From contig RFFY01000578.1 in the NCBI GenBank assembly GCA_003697065.1, positions 1-12,075 on the forward strand: a DNA stretch of 12,075 bases. Reading direction: 5' to 3'. Every line of letters begins with the position of its first letter. The stretch's first letter is position 1. This document shows, piece after piece, positions 11,961 to 12,075 of the stretch. The position numbers were made by a program, and so were the translations under genes. The notes beneath the pieces are model-generated. The model was given only the letters and a program-made list of their open reading frames with translations, made no database searches and was not told the origin of the DNA. This DNA is from Actinomyces sp. (GTDB lineage Bacteria > Actinomycetota > Acidimicrobiia > Acidimicrobiales > Aldehydirespiratoraceae).

Positions 11961-11979
11961 GCGGTCCTCAAGAGACCGC
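11961..11979 (+). other. Second hairpin downstream of gltD
   Basis: GCGGTC (11961-11966) and GACCGC (11974-11979) form a perfect 6-bp stem with loop CTCAAGA. It follows the first hairpin by 12 nt and may act with it as a tandem terminator or belong to the leader of the next gene. Confidence 0.35.
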
Positions 11980-12002
11980 GGTGCGTGCCGATCGGAGCGG
12001 GG

Positions 12003-12019
12003 ACACCCACCGGGGGTGT
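12003..12019 (+). other. Third hairpin, before the possible next gene
   Basis: ACACCC (12003-12008) and GGGTGT (12014-12019) form a perfect 6-bp stem with loop ACCGG. It ends 25 nt before the ATG at 12045, so it may be an operator-like dyad or a leader structure rather than a terminator. Confidence 0.3.
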
Positions 12020-12044
12020 GACCGCGACCCGAGGGCACCGCCAC

Positions 12045-12075
12045 ATGCTCAAGCGCCTACGCGTCCGATCCAAGC
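12045..12075 (+). CDS. Possible 5' end of a gene running off the right edge
   Basis: An ATG at 12045 is preceded by GAGGG (12031-12035) at a usable 9-nt distance and opens MLKRLRVRSK before the window ends. A short basic N-terminus of this kind often precedes a membrane helix, for example in sensor kinases, but ten codons are too few to assign a product. It is reported as a probable partial gene only. Confidence 0.4.
   Translation, partial: MLKRLRVRSK

Noticed and set aside
11898..12044. A tRNA or structured riboswitch in the gap after gltD.
   Set aside because: The three hairpins do not form a cloverleaf and no known riboswitch core was recognised.

Overview
The window is very GC-rich (roughly 70% by eye), with G or C at nearly every third codon position, GTG as well as ATG starts, and very tight gene spacing. 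All seven complete genes end in TGA. This fits a high-GC actinobacterium, possibly of the Acidimicrobiia type; that placement is inferred from composition and general protein character, not from a marker gene. There is no rRNA, tRNA, CRISPR array, insertion sequence or phage gene, so this looks like ordinary chromosome.

Left end (1-543). A minus-strand gene runs off the left edge and is interrupted at 156-158 by an in-frame TGA. The codons around it read Cys-TGA-Gly-Ser-Cys, the signature of the UGSC (seleno)protein family, and a hairpin with the layout of a bacterial SECIS element follows at once. I read this as one selenoprotein gene with TGA coding for selenocysteine (Sec), not as a short ORF that ends there. 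This is the most interesting item in the window.

544-1595 (+). An Lrp/AsnC-type regulator is divergent from the selenoprotein gene. It is probably leaderless, with a TAGAAT -10 box just before its GTG start. It overlaps by an ATGA junction a small unrecognised protein that carries a lipoprotein-type LAGC box but almost no hydrophobic signal core.

1618-5621 (-). In transcription order, a compact operon-like set holds an M18 metallo-aminopeptidase, a TetR-family repressor (1 nt later) and a 659-residue Baeyer-Villiger-type flavin monooxygenase (7 nt later). The TetR protein probably controls the monooxygenase and perhaps the whole set. The set converges on the small putative lipoprotein gene across 22 bp that hold short hairpins.

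5622-5797. This divergent intergenic region holds a -10-like box for gltB and a perfect 14-bp dyad that could be an operator.

5798-11897 (+). gltB and gltD encode the two subunits of NADPH-dependent glutamate synthase (GOGAT), 10 nt apart. GltB releases ammonia from glutamine and reductively transfers it to 2-oxoglutarate. GltD collects electrons from NADPH and passes them through Fe-S clusters to the GltB FMN.

11898-12075. Three small GC-rich hairpins lie downstream of gltD, followed by what may be the first ten codons of another plus-strand gene.
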